This document shows positions 24,334 through 36,528 of a stretch of 64,000 nucleotides of DNA, piece by piece. Within the stretch, counting starts at the first letter, position 1. Each line of letters starts with the position of its first letter. The translations under genes were made by a program, and so were the position numbers. Under the pieces are notes generated by a model, which worked only from the letters and a program-made list of their open reading frames with translations, was not told where the DNA came from and ran no database searches. The stretch comes from Cornus controversa (lineage: Eukaryota; Streptophyta; Magnoliopsida; Cornales; Cornaceae), in assembly GCA_026545225.1 (NCBI GenBank), contig CM048849.1, positions 52,336,836-52,400,835 of the forward strand, in the 5' to 3' direction.

Positions 24334-24935
24334 CCTGTAAACTTGAACTGCACATTTGTTTTTATTTACCAAATACCCTCAAATAAAAGTAAATCCAAAT
24401 CAGCAGTACTAGACAATAAAAAATAAATGATAGATTCTGGTCAATATTACCAAACTAGCTATAATAAAGATTAAATGGAACCAGGAAGATGCCCACAACT
24501 AACTTATCAAGTTTCATCTTTAATACACCCATCAGTATTAACAAATTGAAATAAAATATATAGATGCAATTCTCATATATACATATACTTTCATAACTTT
24601 CATCGTCATTCTTTTCTTAATTTCATATGAATGGAGTTGGTCACATGAATTCTATTGAATTAAGTGAGAATTTATCAAAAATATTTCACATAAATTTTAC
24701 AAATTGAAAACGTACTATATGCACTATCAAATTTAAACCGGTGATAATTTAAACAAATTCGCACAAAAAAGTACCCTAATGGGCAATTCCATAAAGTTAA
24801 GCTCGGGAAAAGATGAACATAACAACAAAATGTGTGTATATATATATATATATATATATCAAACTAGTATGCAGTGCGAGAATGAGAAGAAACTTATTAC
24901 CTCAGAAGGGAATCAAAAATACAGAAGGGTGTCGC

Positions 24936-26531
24936 TTATAGTGCGGAATAATTGTTGGGGGCGACCCAAACCGGCTGCGATACTTCTACTGGCGGTAGTT
25001 TACTGCCATTCAAAGTGAGTGGATGATAAGGTTTGACGCTGTTATCTTTCAAGTGAAAGATGCCATTATCGTGACCTGTATAGTTGCTTATGGCTAATGG
25101 TTGATAATCGTCTGTGAAGTAGATGGAATTCTCACTTAGCTCTGGATAGTCACGAGTTGAGAGAGAGAATGAATGATTACAACCCACAAACAATGCCCGA
25201 TCACCTAGGCATTCCACAAACTCCCACTTATTTTGATCGAAATTCAACTTATAAACGTCAAATCTCAATGACTGATGAAACGGTCCAACGTCATCATTTT
25301 CTGCATTAACGAAATCCACTCGTTCCTTGGTATAAGGATCAGGGGGATCGTATTCCTGGACTCCGCAGGGAGTGCCATCGCCATTATAATCTGAACCATA
25401 AAACCTGAAAACTAACAAAAGATCCCCTGAGGATTCCACAAGATAAGTTAAGTAACTGCAATATGTATTAGAACTCAAAAATTGTTTTGTTCTCTCCAGG
25501 TCCAGAGGAGAGGAAGAAGGATTGATCATTTCACGTTTTGGAGAAGAAGGATCGCTCAGATCCCAAGCTTCAATGTGTTTTGGGCCAGCCATGGTATAAA
25601 AGCGTTGATCCTTGCTGAAATACATGATTTCATCGTAATAAGCATTGTCTGATTTATCCAAGATATGCCACCTCTCCTCCCCGAGTTTACAGAAATATAT
25701 TTCTTCGCGATCGATAACCATTACAGTGCAGTTGTCGTCGTGGTCGCTGTTGCAGGACTTTTGGGGAGAAGAAGAACGTGGCAGTGATGGTGCTGATGAC
25801 ATAGCAACCTTTTGTATGAAATGCTTACTCTCCTTATCAGCGTATCTATTTTCATAATCTGAATACTCACTCGCACTCGCACTCGCACTCGTCCTCATGT
25901 CGAGCAATATAAAGTCTTTGACAAGGGAAGAGGTGGGGGAGAGGTGATATGATTTTTGGGCCCGGGCACATCGTATATCAGGGAAGGTTTCGTAGGGAGG
26001 GAGAGGGACATAGGGTAGATGAGAAGACTGTATTAGTGGATTGAAGAGGTAGGGGCAGCAACTACGAGAGTGGACAAAGGCAAGCCAGCCATGAGAGGAG
26101 CCAACACAGACCGCATCATCCGGCGTAAGAAGCTCCTTCTGCCATGGTATACTGAGTTTCTTCTTGACCCTGATTTTTGTTTGCTCCGCAGGACTGAAGA
26201 ACTGAAAATAATCATGGTGGTCCTCAGATTCTGATTCACCAAACTTGTTAGGATCAACATTAACCCTAGGACTAGGACTAGGACTAGGACTAGGAGGTAC
26301 AAACATCAATGCGGACGATAGTGATTGAGGAGGAGGGCGGACAGGCAAAGAAGTTACTTTGTCAACTAAATTTTCTTGACGAGAAGAAAAAAAACAACGA
26401 ACACCAACACCACAAGAGAAGTTGTGAAACTTGGTCAGAGTCGAACGATTGAACCATGGCTTCAGCACAGACGTTCGGTGGCAATACATGTACAGCATCA
26501 TCCTATCAGCAAAAGGTGAGAAAGTAGGCAT
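24936..26531 (-). CDS. DUF295 (KIB1-4 beta-propeller) protein, organelle-targeted type
   Basis: Single-exon gene for a 531-aa protein. The presequence is Arg/Ser-rich with RCFFSS at 45-50, followed by a Pro-Ser dipeptide run (81-88) encoded by an ACTAGG repeat. Domain motifs: CVGSSHGWLAF (142-152), YLFNPLIQSS, IMYFSKDQRFYTM, AWDLSDPSSPKRE, YLVESSGDLLLVFRF, FDVYKLNFDQNKW, CLGDRALFVGCNHS and NSIYFTDDY. There is no F-box, so it is probably not an SCF subunit; mitochondrial import is inferred from the presequence. It is the intact partner of the pseudogene at 590-2686, and flanking DNA on both sides is shared with that copy (24420-24930 and 26535-26710). Confidence 0.92.
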   Translation of the reverse strand: MPTFSPFADRMMLYMYCHRTSVLKPWFNRSTLTKFHNFSCGVGVRCFFSSRQENLVDKVTSLPVRPPPQSLSSALMFVPPSPSPSPSPRVNVDPNKFGESESEDHHDYFQFFSPAEQTKIRVKKKLSIPWQKELLTPDDAVCVGSSHGWLAFVHSRSCCPYLFNPLIQSSHLPYVPLPPYETFPDIRCARAQKSYHLSPTSSLVKDFILLDMRTSASASASEYSDYENRYADKESKHFIQKVAMSSAPSLPRSSSPQKSCNSDHDDNCTVMVIDREEIYFCKLGEERWHILDKSDNAYYDEIMYFSKDQRFYTMAGPKHIEAWDLSDPSSPKREMINPSSSPLDLERTKQFLSSNTYCSYLTYLVESSGDLLLVFRFYGSDYNGDGTPCGVQEYDPPDPYTKERVDFVNAENDDVGPFHQSLRFDVYKLNFDQNKWEFVECLGDRALFVGCNHSFSLSTRDYPELSENSIYFTDDYQPLAISNYTGHDNGIFHLKDNSVKPYHPLTLNGSKLPPVEVSQPVWVAPNNYSAL

Positions 26532-26710
26532 CTCTTCATCAACTCTCTTAAAAATACTTACTGTTGTGCCTCTATGCTATATTATGTTTCTCTCGCTTTT
26601 CACACAAATTTTCTGGTGGCTCTTAGGAGCAGATTAGGCTGGGCCATATTGGCCCTAGACTTGTTGAGGCCCGGGACAAATTACCTAGGCCCCAAGTAAT
26701 GCTTTATTTG

Positions 26711-28080
26711 ATGACAATCATATTTCTTTGGTTTGGAATTTGAAGGAGACTAAAAAAGACAAGGATACTAAATGTTACAGTGAAGTAAAGAGAATGGGAG
26801 ACCGGTGAGATCAATACTACCGTACGTTTTATTTTTGATCAAGTGATAGGGCGTGAAACTGCAAGAGCCAGAGCCACAAGGTAAATGGGTTTTAATCGAA
26901 GGCTATCGTATAAGAAGCGTGGACTTACATGAAGCTTTTCTCCACCTAAATACATTGGTATACGATTATACTTTCGGAAAATATATGTGTGTATATATAT
27001 ACACACATATTTTTTTAATACAGTCGTACACGATTAATTCACTTAAACATAAGGGTCATAAATACTTGCAGCAGGATAGCTTTTCTTTTTCTTTATGTAT
27101 CTGTACGTGAAATTGAGGCCTCCACCTTTCACTTTTTAGTTTTTACATGCTTTTCATTTTAAGAAACTTATAAATTTAGTAAATTAAAATTACCCAATTA
27201 TCTAACACTTAATGCCAAGTAGCAGAGCGATCGATATGACAGAGAAAGAGAAAAGATCTTGTGATGGGTGGATTTAAAGATCCTTTTCATTTATAATTTC
27301 ATGATATTTATAGGAGTAGGAATTCAAATCATTTTAAAACTTGAATTTCCTTTTTAATAGCTAACTTTTCTATTTAAGAAATTTTAATTTCTGAGTTATA
27401 AATTTATTTTTGATTTGAGTTTTTTAGCCTTGAGGTGGGGCGACTAGGCCCTTAACAATTAACAATCTAATCTATTTGGACTTTCTGCTGGTACATAGAT
27501 TTAAGCCGATGTAGACCTAGTCCGTTTTTTGCACCAGTCAGCCCATTGGAGCGGGTAATAATTTAACCCCTATAATAGAGTAAATTACCACTGCAACAAA
27601 TAAGTTTATTTGTGACAGAAAAAAGCTGTCTCTAATACTTGATATTCTATTCTATAACTAAAAAGTTTTAGTTACAAATCAGCCTAAATTTTGGATGCAT
27701 AAATTATAAAAATTAGTTATATATTGATTTATGTAAGATATCATGTGTGGGTACTGCATCCTGATATAAATATGCTAGCATTACCCATTTCATTCGTCAA
27801 TGACACACCTAAGTTAATAAGAGGTCATACACAAATTTTACATTCAAAAAGAGGGAAAAAAAAAAAATTTGTAACCTTATGTTAAACGAGATATAAGCCA
27901 AGGATCTTTTAATTCTAAGTTACTCTGATTAAATTCAGCTTTGTTGAGAGAGTGTCTAAAAAGGACCAGCCACAATGAAGCTAAAATAACCAAGTACAAT
28001 CAAACTGAAACACTCTGCTTTGAAGACTCCTTGTTTTTAGAGTACCCCATGGGCTTGTAGATTGCTGAGTATTTTACACA
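26711..28080. other. Intergenic DNA with one dispersed repeat
   Basis: 27290-27590 resembles 49870-50185 (shared GCTAACTTTT, TTTAAGCCGA/CTCAAGCCGA, TTTTTTGTACCAGT-like and CCATTGGA stretches, ending near CCTACAATAG). The class of this repeat is not clear. Otherwise no gene is seen. Confidence 0.5.
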
Positions 28081-28113
28081 ACACCATTAATGAAAAAGAA
28101 ATGGTGTTCTTAC

Positions 28114-30047
28114 ATGGAGCTGTTGGGCTTCTTGGGTAGTCCATCCCTTCTTACGTTGATGGTGACTGAGAAGTTGGAAAAAATACTCCGGCAAAACACA
28201 ATCTGAAACCCGAGAAAGGTAATGCTCCCATCCCAAATCTAAGAAACCATTTCTCATCCTCCTTTCGTGGAGGTACAAAATCCTGTGTGTGTGTGTGTTT
28301 ATATGATTATTCTGTGTTTAGATTTTAATTTCATTCACATGCAAGAACCAAAGCAACCCATCGAACTCTTCAAGACCCAGTAAGGATTTCACTTTCAAAT
28401 ACCCCCAAATCTTCAACTCACCATGTGTGTGTGTAATGTGTATATACACTATGATTGATCATAATGATTGTTTCTCTCCTTTTGTATGATTAGCTAAAGT
28501 TCAAGAATTATGTGTCTGATCTCAGTGAGAGAGACCGTAGAAGCCCAACTTATCTCCGATTGAGCTGGAATTCTGTCAATTCCCTCGACGATTTGCCCAT
28601 TTCAGCAACAAAGTAAGCACTCCATCTCCACTTCTTCTTCTGAATGTATTCTAGTTCCATGGATAAGGCCCAAAAGTCTTGTGGCATGTTTTTACCTTTC
28701 AACATACTACGTGCCATGTCAAGGATTGTGTGGTGCAAGCAATAAAAAGAATATCATTTCAATAATATCATTCCAATCAGTAAAGATGTTTTCTCGGGAT
28801 GTTCTATTTTCTCAAGAAAATTCTTTCCTTCACCTGTTAGGTTGCTGAGAATTCTGTGGTTTTACTTTCGAAGAAAATAAAACAAAAAAATTGTCCTGGA
28901 GCCCTGTACAATTACTTGATTTCCCTGATCTCTCTGGTAGAGAGAGCATGACACAGAATAAGAGGGAGAGGACATATATCTTTATCTATGTATAAAGAGG
29001 GAATGTCCCTAACTTATGCTTTTCGGTCATGTCACCAACATGTTAAGTAAGGGTAAAAATGTAACTTCACTACATTGAAGGGTAATTTTGTTACTGCATA
29101 AAAAATATTCAGACAGAGCTAATGGCCATTAATGGGCTGGACTTAGTTGATACTTTTTCCAAATCTCAAGGGAGATTGACTACAGTTTTGACCAAAATTT
29201 AGCCAAGGGTGAAAACTGAAAACCTAATGGGTTCGAGGGTAATTTACCCTTTTAAATATTTATCTTTTCTATGATGATGTTTTCCAGTAAAAGACATTTT
29301 CTTCATGGACAAATATCAACCTATTCAATCAAATCTTTCGATAAACATTTAAGCGAACTGCAGTATTCTCGAACTTCACTCGAAACCAGGCATAAGATGT
29401 TACGAATGGCATGAAATTTCATGGACCTAATTTGGCAAAAATATGCTAATCATATTGAAATCTTAAATCAAAGGAAAGTAATAATCAATTGAACTGAACA
29501 ATTGAGTGATCTGAGAGAAAGAATTCGGATTGTACTGTTCAAAAAAATAATGTCAAAATCATATTCGAACTATATCAATCCGGATCAAGAAACTCCAAAC
29601 CTGCTCTCGTGCAGGACTGACATTTTGAGTCCAATGTTGGTAACTGAAACACGGAATTGAGATCTCCCATTCTTGACTGGGATTTCTGAAACTACAGGAT
29701 GTTCTGCAAAAATTCATCTATTATCTTTTTCAATAACATCAAATTTGAAGCCAAAAAACAACCACAAATGAACTAGGTCCTGTCATCTGACTCATACTTG
29801 CCCAAATTCAACAATGCAAGCTTGAGAAGACAATTTATGGTGTTATACACACACAAATACGTACATACATACAAACACACACATATGCATGTATATACAG
29901 AGATACCTGGAGTTGGAGATAGAGTGAATGAGGGATTTGTAGGTGGCAGATTAAAAGAGTTGAGAGGCCAAGATAGCTGCTGAAGAAGTTCCGAGTACTC
30001 TGGCAAACTAAAGTTGTTCTTTAAAGTGCAAAGTCTCTCCGTGTTTC
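28114..30047 (-). CDS. Unidentified spliced gene or gene remnant, three exons joining in frame
   Basis: Three minus-strand blocks have matching splice sites and phases. 29907-30047 ends ...TLSPTP plus one base before GTATCT. 29601-29703 follows a TTTTTGCAG acceptor and reads EHPVVSEIPVKNGRSQFRV then SVTNIGLKMSVLHES. 28114-28282 follows a CAG acceptor, completes an Arg codon and reads ILYLHERRMRNGFLDLGWEH then YLSRVSDCVLPEYFF, ending QQLH before GTAAGAAC. Phases agree at both junctions, which is unlikely by chance. I do not recognise the family and see neither a convincing start nor a stop, so it may be a remnant. The second intron contains a copia relic. Confidence 0.45.
28640..28738 (-). mobile_element. 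Ty1/copia integrase relic, fossil
   Basis: A short minus-strand stretch reads ILDMARSMLKGKNMPQDFWA, the usual copia integrase-core sequence. Nothing else of the element is recognisable nearby. It is a very old fragment. Confidence 0.6.
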
Positions 30048-30555
30048 CTGAGGTTCTCAATTTTACATGGTATTAGCTTTCTGCTACTGCTTCATTAGAT
30101 GCAAATTAATAGGATATATTTCCATGAAAGTCCTGTCTCTGCTTTGTCAAATTTTAAAGTGGCTTTGCGAGTCACTTAAAAAATAACCCTATTAAAGATT
30201 GCAGTAACGCAAAATGAACTTAAAAGGAGAACTGCAAACATTTCATTGATTTAGATTGCAAATAAAGTGACTTGCACCAACACCATAACATTTGTATCTG
30301 GCACTCGAACAAAAGAGATTCAACAAAATTGCTGGTATCTTTGCAACCTCATTCTACAATGCAGTTTCAATTGACTCATAATGGGAAGACATGAGACCTC
30401 CTATATAAACTAAAACACCAAAGAAACCTTTATTTGTTGATTGTGTCTCTCTCCAGCAATTATTTTCACAAAACATAAACTTTCTTTGTCTTGGTTTGAA
30501 AATTGTCAGCCAAACTCCAGAACACGACAACAAGAAGAAGAATGGCAAAGTAAAA

Positions 30556-32974
30556 TCAAGATGACCCAAACTCCTGGATGCTAAACTTATCCATCTCTGC
30601 CCTGAAAGCAGGCATGGCAGGTTCTTGGATGTACACTAAAACCTTGAACCCATCCTTTTTCCCCTCATTTGCTGAAGAATAAGGCAAGAAAAAACAAGGC
30701 TCAACGCTCCCAAGAAGGTGTCTTGAGAGCGGTAAAACAGTTACAGGTCCTCCCCAACCAAAGTTCACTGTTGAATGGCCTAAGTGTCTCCAATCAGTGA
30801 ATCCACTCACACCTTTTCCAGCAGTGATCCCCTTTTCATAATTTAGTTCCTGAAAGTCGATGAACGAGTGCACATACTCATCAGTAGCGTTGCCTTTGCT
30901 CTTTTTGATCAGATCGGCTGTTACCCAAATGGGTTGCTCAACCAAGTCTTTGGCACTGAGTTGAACATACAATGCTACACATCCATTGCCCCAGTAGCCT
31001 ACTGGTAGTGGGGGTTTTGCTAACTTTCTTATATTGATAGAGTATGCAAATTTCACCTTCTCATGACCTGGAACCCCAGAGGCTTTAACCCTGTTCCATC
31101 AATAAAAATTCCCAAGTCAACAATCTAATCCAGTACACATGTCATATCACAAATAAGCTTCCAATTTTTCCTAAGTTAACAAGTACTCCTATTGCATAAG
31201 CAAAAGAAAACGGAAAAATCATAAACATTTTTGTATATTGAATTAAATTAAAACCCTTCTATAAGAAAATTTGTAACCATCAAAAGGAGTGCGCCATTCC
31301 ATTGAATTCAACTTTACTCTTGACATGTGAACGGCTATACTACACCTAGTGAAATTTAAAAGATCTATTGCCCCAAATGAGGCTATGGAAAACTAACTAC
31401 AGAGGTATCAGTGCATCCTCTTAGTATGGACTATGGGACCAATTTCATGTTTTATGAATTGTACTTCCAGAATTTTCTCTCTTCATGAGATTGTTGCCAC
31501 TATTTCAAACAGCCTCTTCAGCTACATTGGATTTTTGTTATCAAGTCCTATATAAATCACGATGCAACAATTGCAATTGCCAAAAGATCCCCAAGGGATG
31601 TTCAATTCTTCTTTTGAAACATGCAGTAGAGTCTTTTGCACTTAATTTAAAAAGTGTTCTCCATAGACAAATTTTTTCAGGAGAAAATATGAATCATACA
31701 GAAGCAGAATAAATCATAACGTAATAAAATTTATTTCATTCTCTAACACAATAAAAGAGTTAAAATATCATTTTTCTTTCCTTTCAACAATTATTCAATG
31801 AAGTCATCCAAACAATAGAAAAATGTTAATATCTTTTTCTTTCTTTTTCCTCCAAACTAAAATTATTATCTTTTTGTTCTTATTCCTTTACAGTTACACT
31901 AACCAAATGTAAAGTCACTGTTAATAATCTTTAAAGAGTTATGATATTGGGATTGAATATTATTTTTCATCCTTAAAATATTGCAAAACGAAGGATAATG
32001 TGGAAGCCTTGTTGGTTTAAAATAATTCTACAGATTGACAAGAAAATAATATTAAAAGACTTAAAACACACTTGTGATCTTCTCATTTATAAGTGAAACA
32101 AGTTAGAATCTAGAATAAACCATTTTTTTGACAGGTGAATCATTTGCACACAACACTTAAATAATGTGACATACCTTGCTCGCCATATGTAAGCGCCCAA
32201 AGCTTCGAAGGTCGTAAAGCTCGAACCAGACCGTTCGCGCAGTAACCCCTTGAACCGGTCCAACCACTCGTCCCTCACCTGAAAGCACTCCCTGACAACC
32301 GATCCACTCGACTGCGAGTACGGCGAAAAACCCTTATCCAAGCACAAAAACTCCTGAACCGGAAACTCTACCCTAGGCGGCTCTCTCGGACCAAGCAAAC
32401 TCGTCCGATTCCAAACCGGCTCGACCGATAACCGAGTCGCCCCACGAGCTAACTCAGCCATAGCATTGAAAAACTGAGTCGCACCGAGTCCGTCTGACGT
32501 TGAGTGGTGTACCGCAGCACCAAGACAAAACCCGCCACAAGTAAACATCGTGACTTGCAAAATCAAGGGATTAACAAGCCCTTCATCGGAATTCGGGTTG
32601 GGCACAAACTGTTCGACAAAATGCTCAGCCGGGTCGTCTAGGTAGTTAACTGACTCCAACGAGCAGTCTACAGCTGCGCAAATGACGGGCACTCCTTTGC
32701 CAACGGCGCAATATAGCTCGAGCCGGTCGTCCCCGTGACGACGTCGTAGGGTACCGGCGAAAGGGTAGTAGTAGACGAGGGCATCGGAGAGTGCAGCAGT
32801 GATTACCTTAAAGGGGTCGGCCTGGTGGTTGGTCCTAACGTACGCGCGGACGTAACGGAAAGTAACACGGAGGTTATGGTCGTTGTCGAGGTGGGACAGA
32901 GAGAGGACATGGTCGTGGTTGAAGGGTGTTCTAGAGGGATAAACAACGGTGGTTTCCAATAGCTTGACTTCCAT
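30556..32974 (-). CDS. BAHD-family acyl-CoA-dependent acyltransferase
   Basis: Two exons, 32175-32974 and 30556-31090, join across a 1084-bp GT-AG intron within an Arg codon, giving 444 aa, the normal BAHD length. BAHD enzymes move an acyl group from acyl-CoA to an alcohol or amine, usually in the cytosol. The catalytic HxxxD motif is HSTSD (157-161) within AAVHHSTSDG. The structural motif is NFGWG (376-380) where most members have DFGWG. Other typical blocks are YYPFAGTLRRR, PVWNRTSLLGPREPPRVEF and GFTDWRHLGHST. The sequence resembles the plant set annotated as 3'-N-debenzoyl-2'-deoxytaxol N-benzoyltransferase-like, but the substrate cannot be read from sequence. ATG at 32974 with a TATA box 73 bp upstream. 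Confidence 0.93.
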
Positions 32975-33046
32975 TGGTGGTCGGAGCTTTGCTTGAATTC
33001 GGTGGTTGCTTGGTGGTTCATGATTGGCTTGGTGGTGGAACTGCAG

Positions 33047-33053
33047 ATTTATA
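33047..33053 (-). promoter_or_regulatory. TATA box of the BAHD gene
   Basis: TATAAAT on the minus strand, 73 bp upstream of the start codon. Confidence 0.7.
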
Positions 33054-33737
33054 GAGCGCTAACACCAAACCTAGAGAGAGGGAGGAGTTTATTCAATGCG
33101 TTTGAGTTTGCAGAGACGACGTGGGGCATGCCGCAACCTCAACTACTGTTTGGCCGTGGACCTGTGCCAACCACCTCTTGGGAAATTTTATTAAATTTGT
33201 GTTCTAAGTTGAAATTTCATAACAAGTAAACTTCACATCACACACAGAATTCATTCAATGGACAGCATGAAAACATTAGTAATCTTATAAGATACACAAC
33301 ATAATTTTATACTAACTTGACAAAGAGAGTTTGGGATAAAAATACTGTAATCTGTAAAAAAATAATTTAAATAATAGGAATAGAGATGGGAGGCGTGTGA
33401 GGTATTGTCCTAAAGTTGCTATAAACTCGCTATATGTTCGGATAGCCTACAACAATTCCAAGTACAACGAGAAATTTTTTTTAATAGAGTCGTAACGAGA
33501 ATAATAAAAATTTGTTATTTTTCGTAATAATAGCAAATAATACTACGTTTAGTACTCAAGATTGGAATAAAATGCTCATTTCAACCATTCATTTGTTTGG
33601 TAGGCAAGGATGATCATTCCCTTGAAATGAAAATTTATTTGCATGAATGAAAATTGATTCCATAATTAAACTTATAAAATAGACATTTCATTTCTAGTAA
33701 GAATAAAAAATAAAAAAATTATATTACCAAAAAATCA

Positions 33738-33955
33738 TTCACCTTCACCACCACCACTTCCACCATCACACCGGCTCTACCATCACCATTACCACAAACT
33801 CTACCACCATTGCCACCATCACCTCCACCACCACCACCTCCACATTGCCACCTTCCTACTCCAGCACACCACCACCTCCACATCGCCACCTTCCTACTCT
33901 AGCACACCACCACCTCCATATCACCACCTTCCTCCACCACCACCACCATTGATAA
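33738..33955. repeat. CCA-rich minisatellite
   Basis: Imperfect CCACCACCACC repeats containing three copies of a unit of about 39 bp with CACCACCACCTCCACAT and GCCACCTTCCTACTC. It is upstream of the BAHD promoter, between it and the element at 34105. Confidence 0.8.
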
Positions 33956-34104
33956 ATTAATGTTTTTGCCAAATATTTTATATATTTGAGGATATTTATG
34001 TCATTCCTTAATTCAAATAGAAACAAATTGCAATAATTTGTAAATTAAAGGGGTTTGTTGCAATTAAAAAAATTAAAGAAAAGAAAAGGAGGGTATTGAT
34101 TAAA

Positions 34105-34930
34105 GGAAAAATTACTAATAAGTCCAACTTTTAAACTATAAAGACAAACAAATCCTATAAAATTTTTACAAAGACAAATAAGCCTTAAAAAAAGTTCATC
34201 ACACAATGAATACTTATTTTTCATAAAAAATTTCAACAAAATTATATAACTAACTACAATTCCTCTTTTACTTTTTTCATATATCACATATGTTGCCTAA
34301 CTAATTTTTTTCAAACTATTTTGCTAAATTTTTTTTGAAAATAAATAATTTAAGAAAAAGTTTTTATTTAAAATTCACATCATATTCGATTTATTAAGAT
34401 AATTTGATAATAACATTGTCTTAAATTAATAGAGATTTATTTTTTATTATTAAGTTTTTTTAAGCAATATTAAATAAAAAATTCAAAAATAATAGAAAAA
34501 ATTATTTATTATTCATAAATGTAATGAATGAAAATTATTTCATTGCATTTTAACATGTTGTGTGTATTTAGGGAAAGTGAATTTGAAATAATTTTTTAAA
34601 TGTTTTAGGATTATTAATTTTGGTAGTTATTAATATTATTTTAAATCGGTATTAGTTACAAAATATTGAAAGTATAGAGAAATTTTGTATTTTAGTACGA
34701 GAAAAATGCACTAATGAAAATTCAGAAATAAATGGCAATAGTGAAAAAAAAATTATTATTTATAAAATTTGAATTTAGTTGGAAATGTTTTTTTAAAAGT
34801 AATACTCTTTTTGTCTTTATAAATTTTTATAGAATTTATTATTCATGTGTTTAAAAGTAAGACTTTTTTTTTTAAAAATTTACAAGTCTTATTTATTTTA
34901 AAGTTTAAAAGTGGGACTTATTAATTTTCC
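34105..34930. mobile_element. MULE-like MITE, 826 bp
   Basis: Inverted ends GGAAAAATTACTAATAAGTCC and its partner GGAAAATTAATAAGTCCCAC continue with ACTTTTAAACT. Flanks are TTGATTAAA (34096-34104) and TTAATTAAA (34931-34939), a 9-bp duplication with one difference. No coding region. Confidence 0.75.
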
Positions 34931-35019
34931 TTAATTAAAAGGGAGGCCTGTGAGAGCACCCCGTTGTAGCATTAATCTACAATGAACGCAGTCGAATACA
35001 AGTTATATTTCAAAAGGCC

Positions 35020-35394
35020 ATTTCTCCGTCGTCCGAGTCTCTCTCCGTTTCCTTTAAAGTAATCAGTAGCTATTCTCACCAAAGCCAGGCAAAGTTCTCT
35101 CTCTGTGTGTATATCTAATATACATACATTAATATCTCTGTTCTTATCAGTTCAATTTCGAAGGCCATTCGAATTTTGATGAAATTTTTTGTAAGTTCGC
35201 ACTTCAAATTTCAGTTCGGCAATATTTTTGATGTCGTTTTAATTTCGAAGGCCATTCGAATTTTGATGAAATTTTAGAAACTTTGTAAGTTCGCACTTCA
35301 AATGTTTGAAAAATTCAGTTCGGTAATTTTTTTGAAAACGTAGGTTGAAGATTCGTAACGCCTCTGTCTGTTGATCTTAGAGAATTGCTTGAAG
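35020..35394 (+). other. 5' leader exon of the At4g18490-like gene (start approximate)
   Basis: The stretch ends in GAAG/GTAAGC. The next acceptor with suitable context is TTTGCAG at 37632-37638, 32 bp before the ATG, giving a 2.2-kb leader intron. The upstream border is a guess. It contains a local duplication (CGAAGGCCATTCGAATTTTG at about 35158 and 35246). Long leader introns often raise expression in plants. Confidence 0.55.
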
Positions 35395-36190
35395 GTAAGC
35401 TCGTTGGTGTTTCTATTGGTTATCTGTTATGCTACCTGTTGATTTTATCTAATTTTCAAAATTTTATGTCAAAACTCTGTTATAACACTGGCAGATGATT
35501 TGATTTTGTAATCCAGATGGCATGTCTAATATTTCCGTAATTAGTTGATTTTCTAGACTTAAATTCGTGGATTTTTTCTGTACTGAGTGATCTTTTCAAT
35601 TAATGTTTTAAAACTGATCTGTTTGTGTTGTATACTAGATTGATTTCATTCGTAATTTACAGTTGTTCTCGTTTGGCTTTCATTTTTGCTTTACACCTAG
35701 AGTTAAATTTATTTAATTCCATCAAAACCTTTTGTGTTATCATATTTGAGGATAAAGCAATTGTTTTATATTCCTATCGATCTTGTTTGCTTCAGACATG
35801 AAGTTCGGATTTGAGATTTTAAGTTGTTAGGTTTTATTTGATTTGGCACAAACTGCCTTAAGTTCAATTGGATGCCTTGATGATAGAATTTACTTTTTAG
35901 TTTTGATCTCTACTGGTGATTTTTCATTGAATATTTCTGAAAATTAGTTTAATTTGGCCTCTCTTTTTCAGTAAACCAACATAATAGATCTTTTTTCTGA
36001 GATCCAGAGATATGATAGATAGATATAAATTCATTGGTCAAATTTAAGAAACTATCCTTTTGACGGCCATGATAATTATTATAAGGAAACAAGTTTTGTT
36101 ATTTGAAACATGGCTCAACTAAGTTATGTAGCTGCATCAGGCTCAATTTTTCAAGTTCTTTTTCCTTTTCTTTCGTTAGAGGCTTAGAGC

Positions 36191-36528
36191 AACTGACATA
36201 GCAATGGAGGATGAATTGTCATAATTTGGTGTGTGTAGTAAACCTGTAGGGACCATAATTTAGGTAAATGTAAGCTACTGTGTTTGAAAGTAGGAAAAAG
36301 TATTGGAATTTCCTGAGGTGATGCAATTGTTTTTTTTTTTCCTTTCCTAATTCATCAGCAACTGACATAGCAATGGAGGATGAATTGTCATAATTTGGCG
36401 TGTGTAGTAAACCTGTAGGGACCAAAATTTAGGTAAATGTAAGCTACTGTGTTTGAAAGTAGGAAAATTATTGGAATTTCCTGAGGTGATGCAATAGTTT
36501 TTTTTTTTCCTTTCCTAATTCATCTACA
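36191..36528 (+). repeat. 169-bp tandem duplication in the leader intron
   Basis: Two near-identical units, each from AACTGACATAGCAATGGAGG to a T-run and CCTTTCCTAATTCATC. Confidence 0.9.

Noticed and set aside
28500-28608. Plus-strand exon-like stretch reading VSDLSERDRRSPTYL before a GTAAGC donor
   Set aside because: No acceptor or neighbouring exon keeps its frame, and it overlaps the antisense of the copia relic region.
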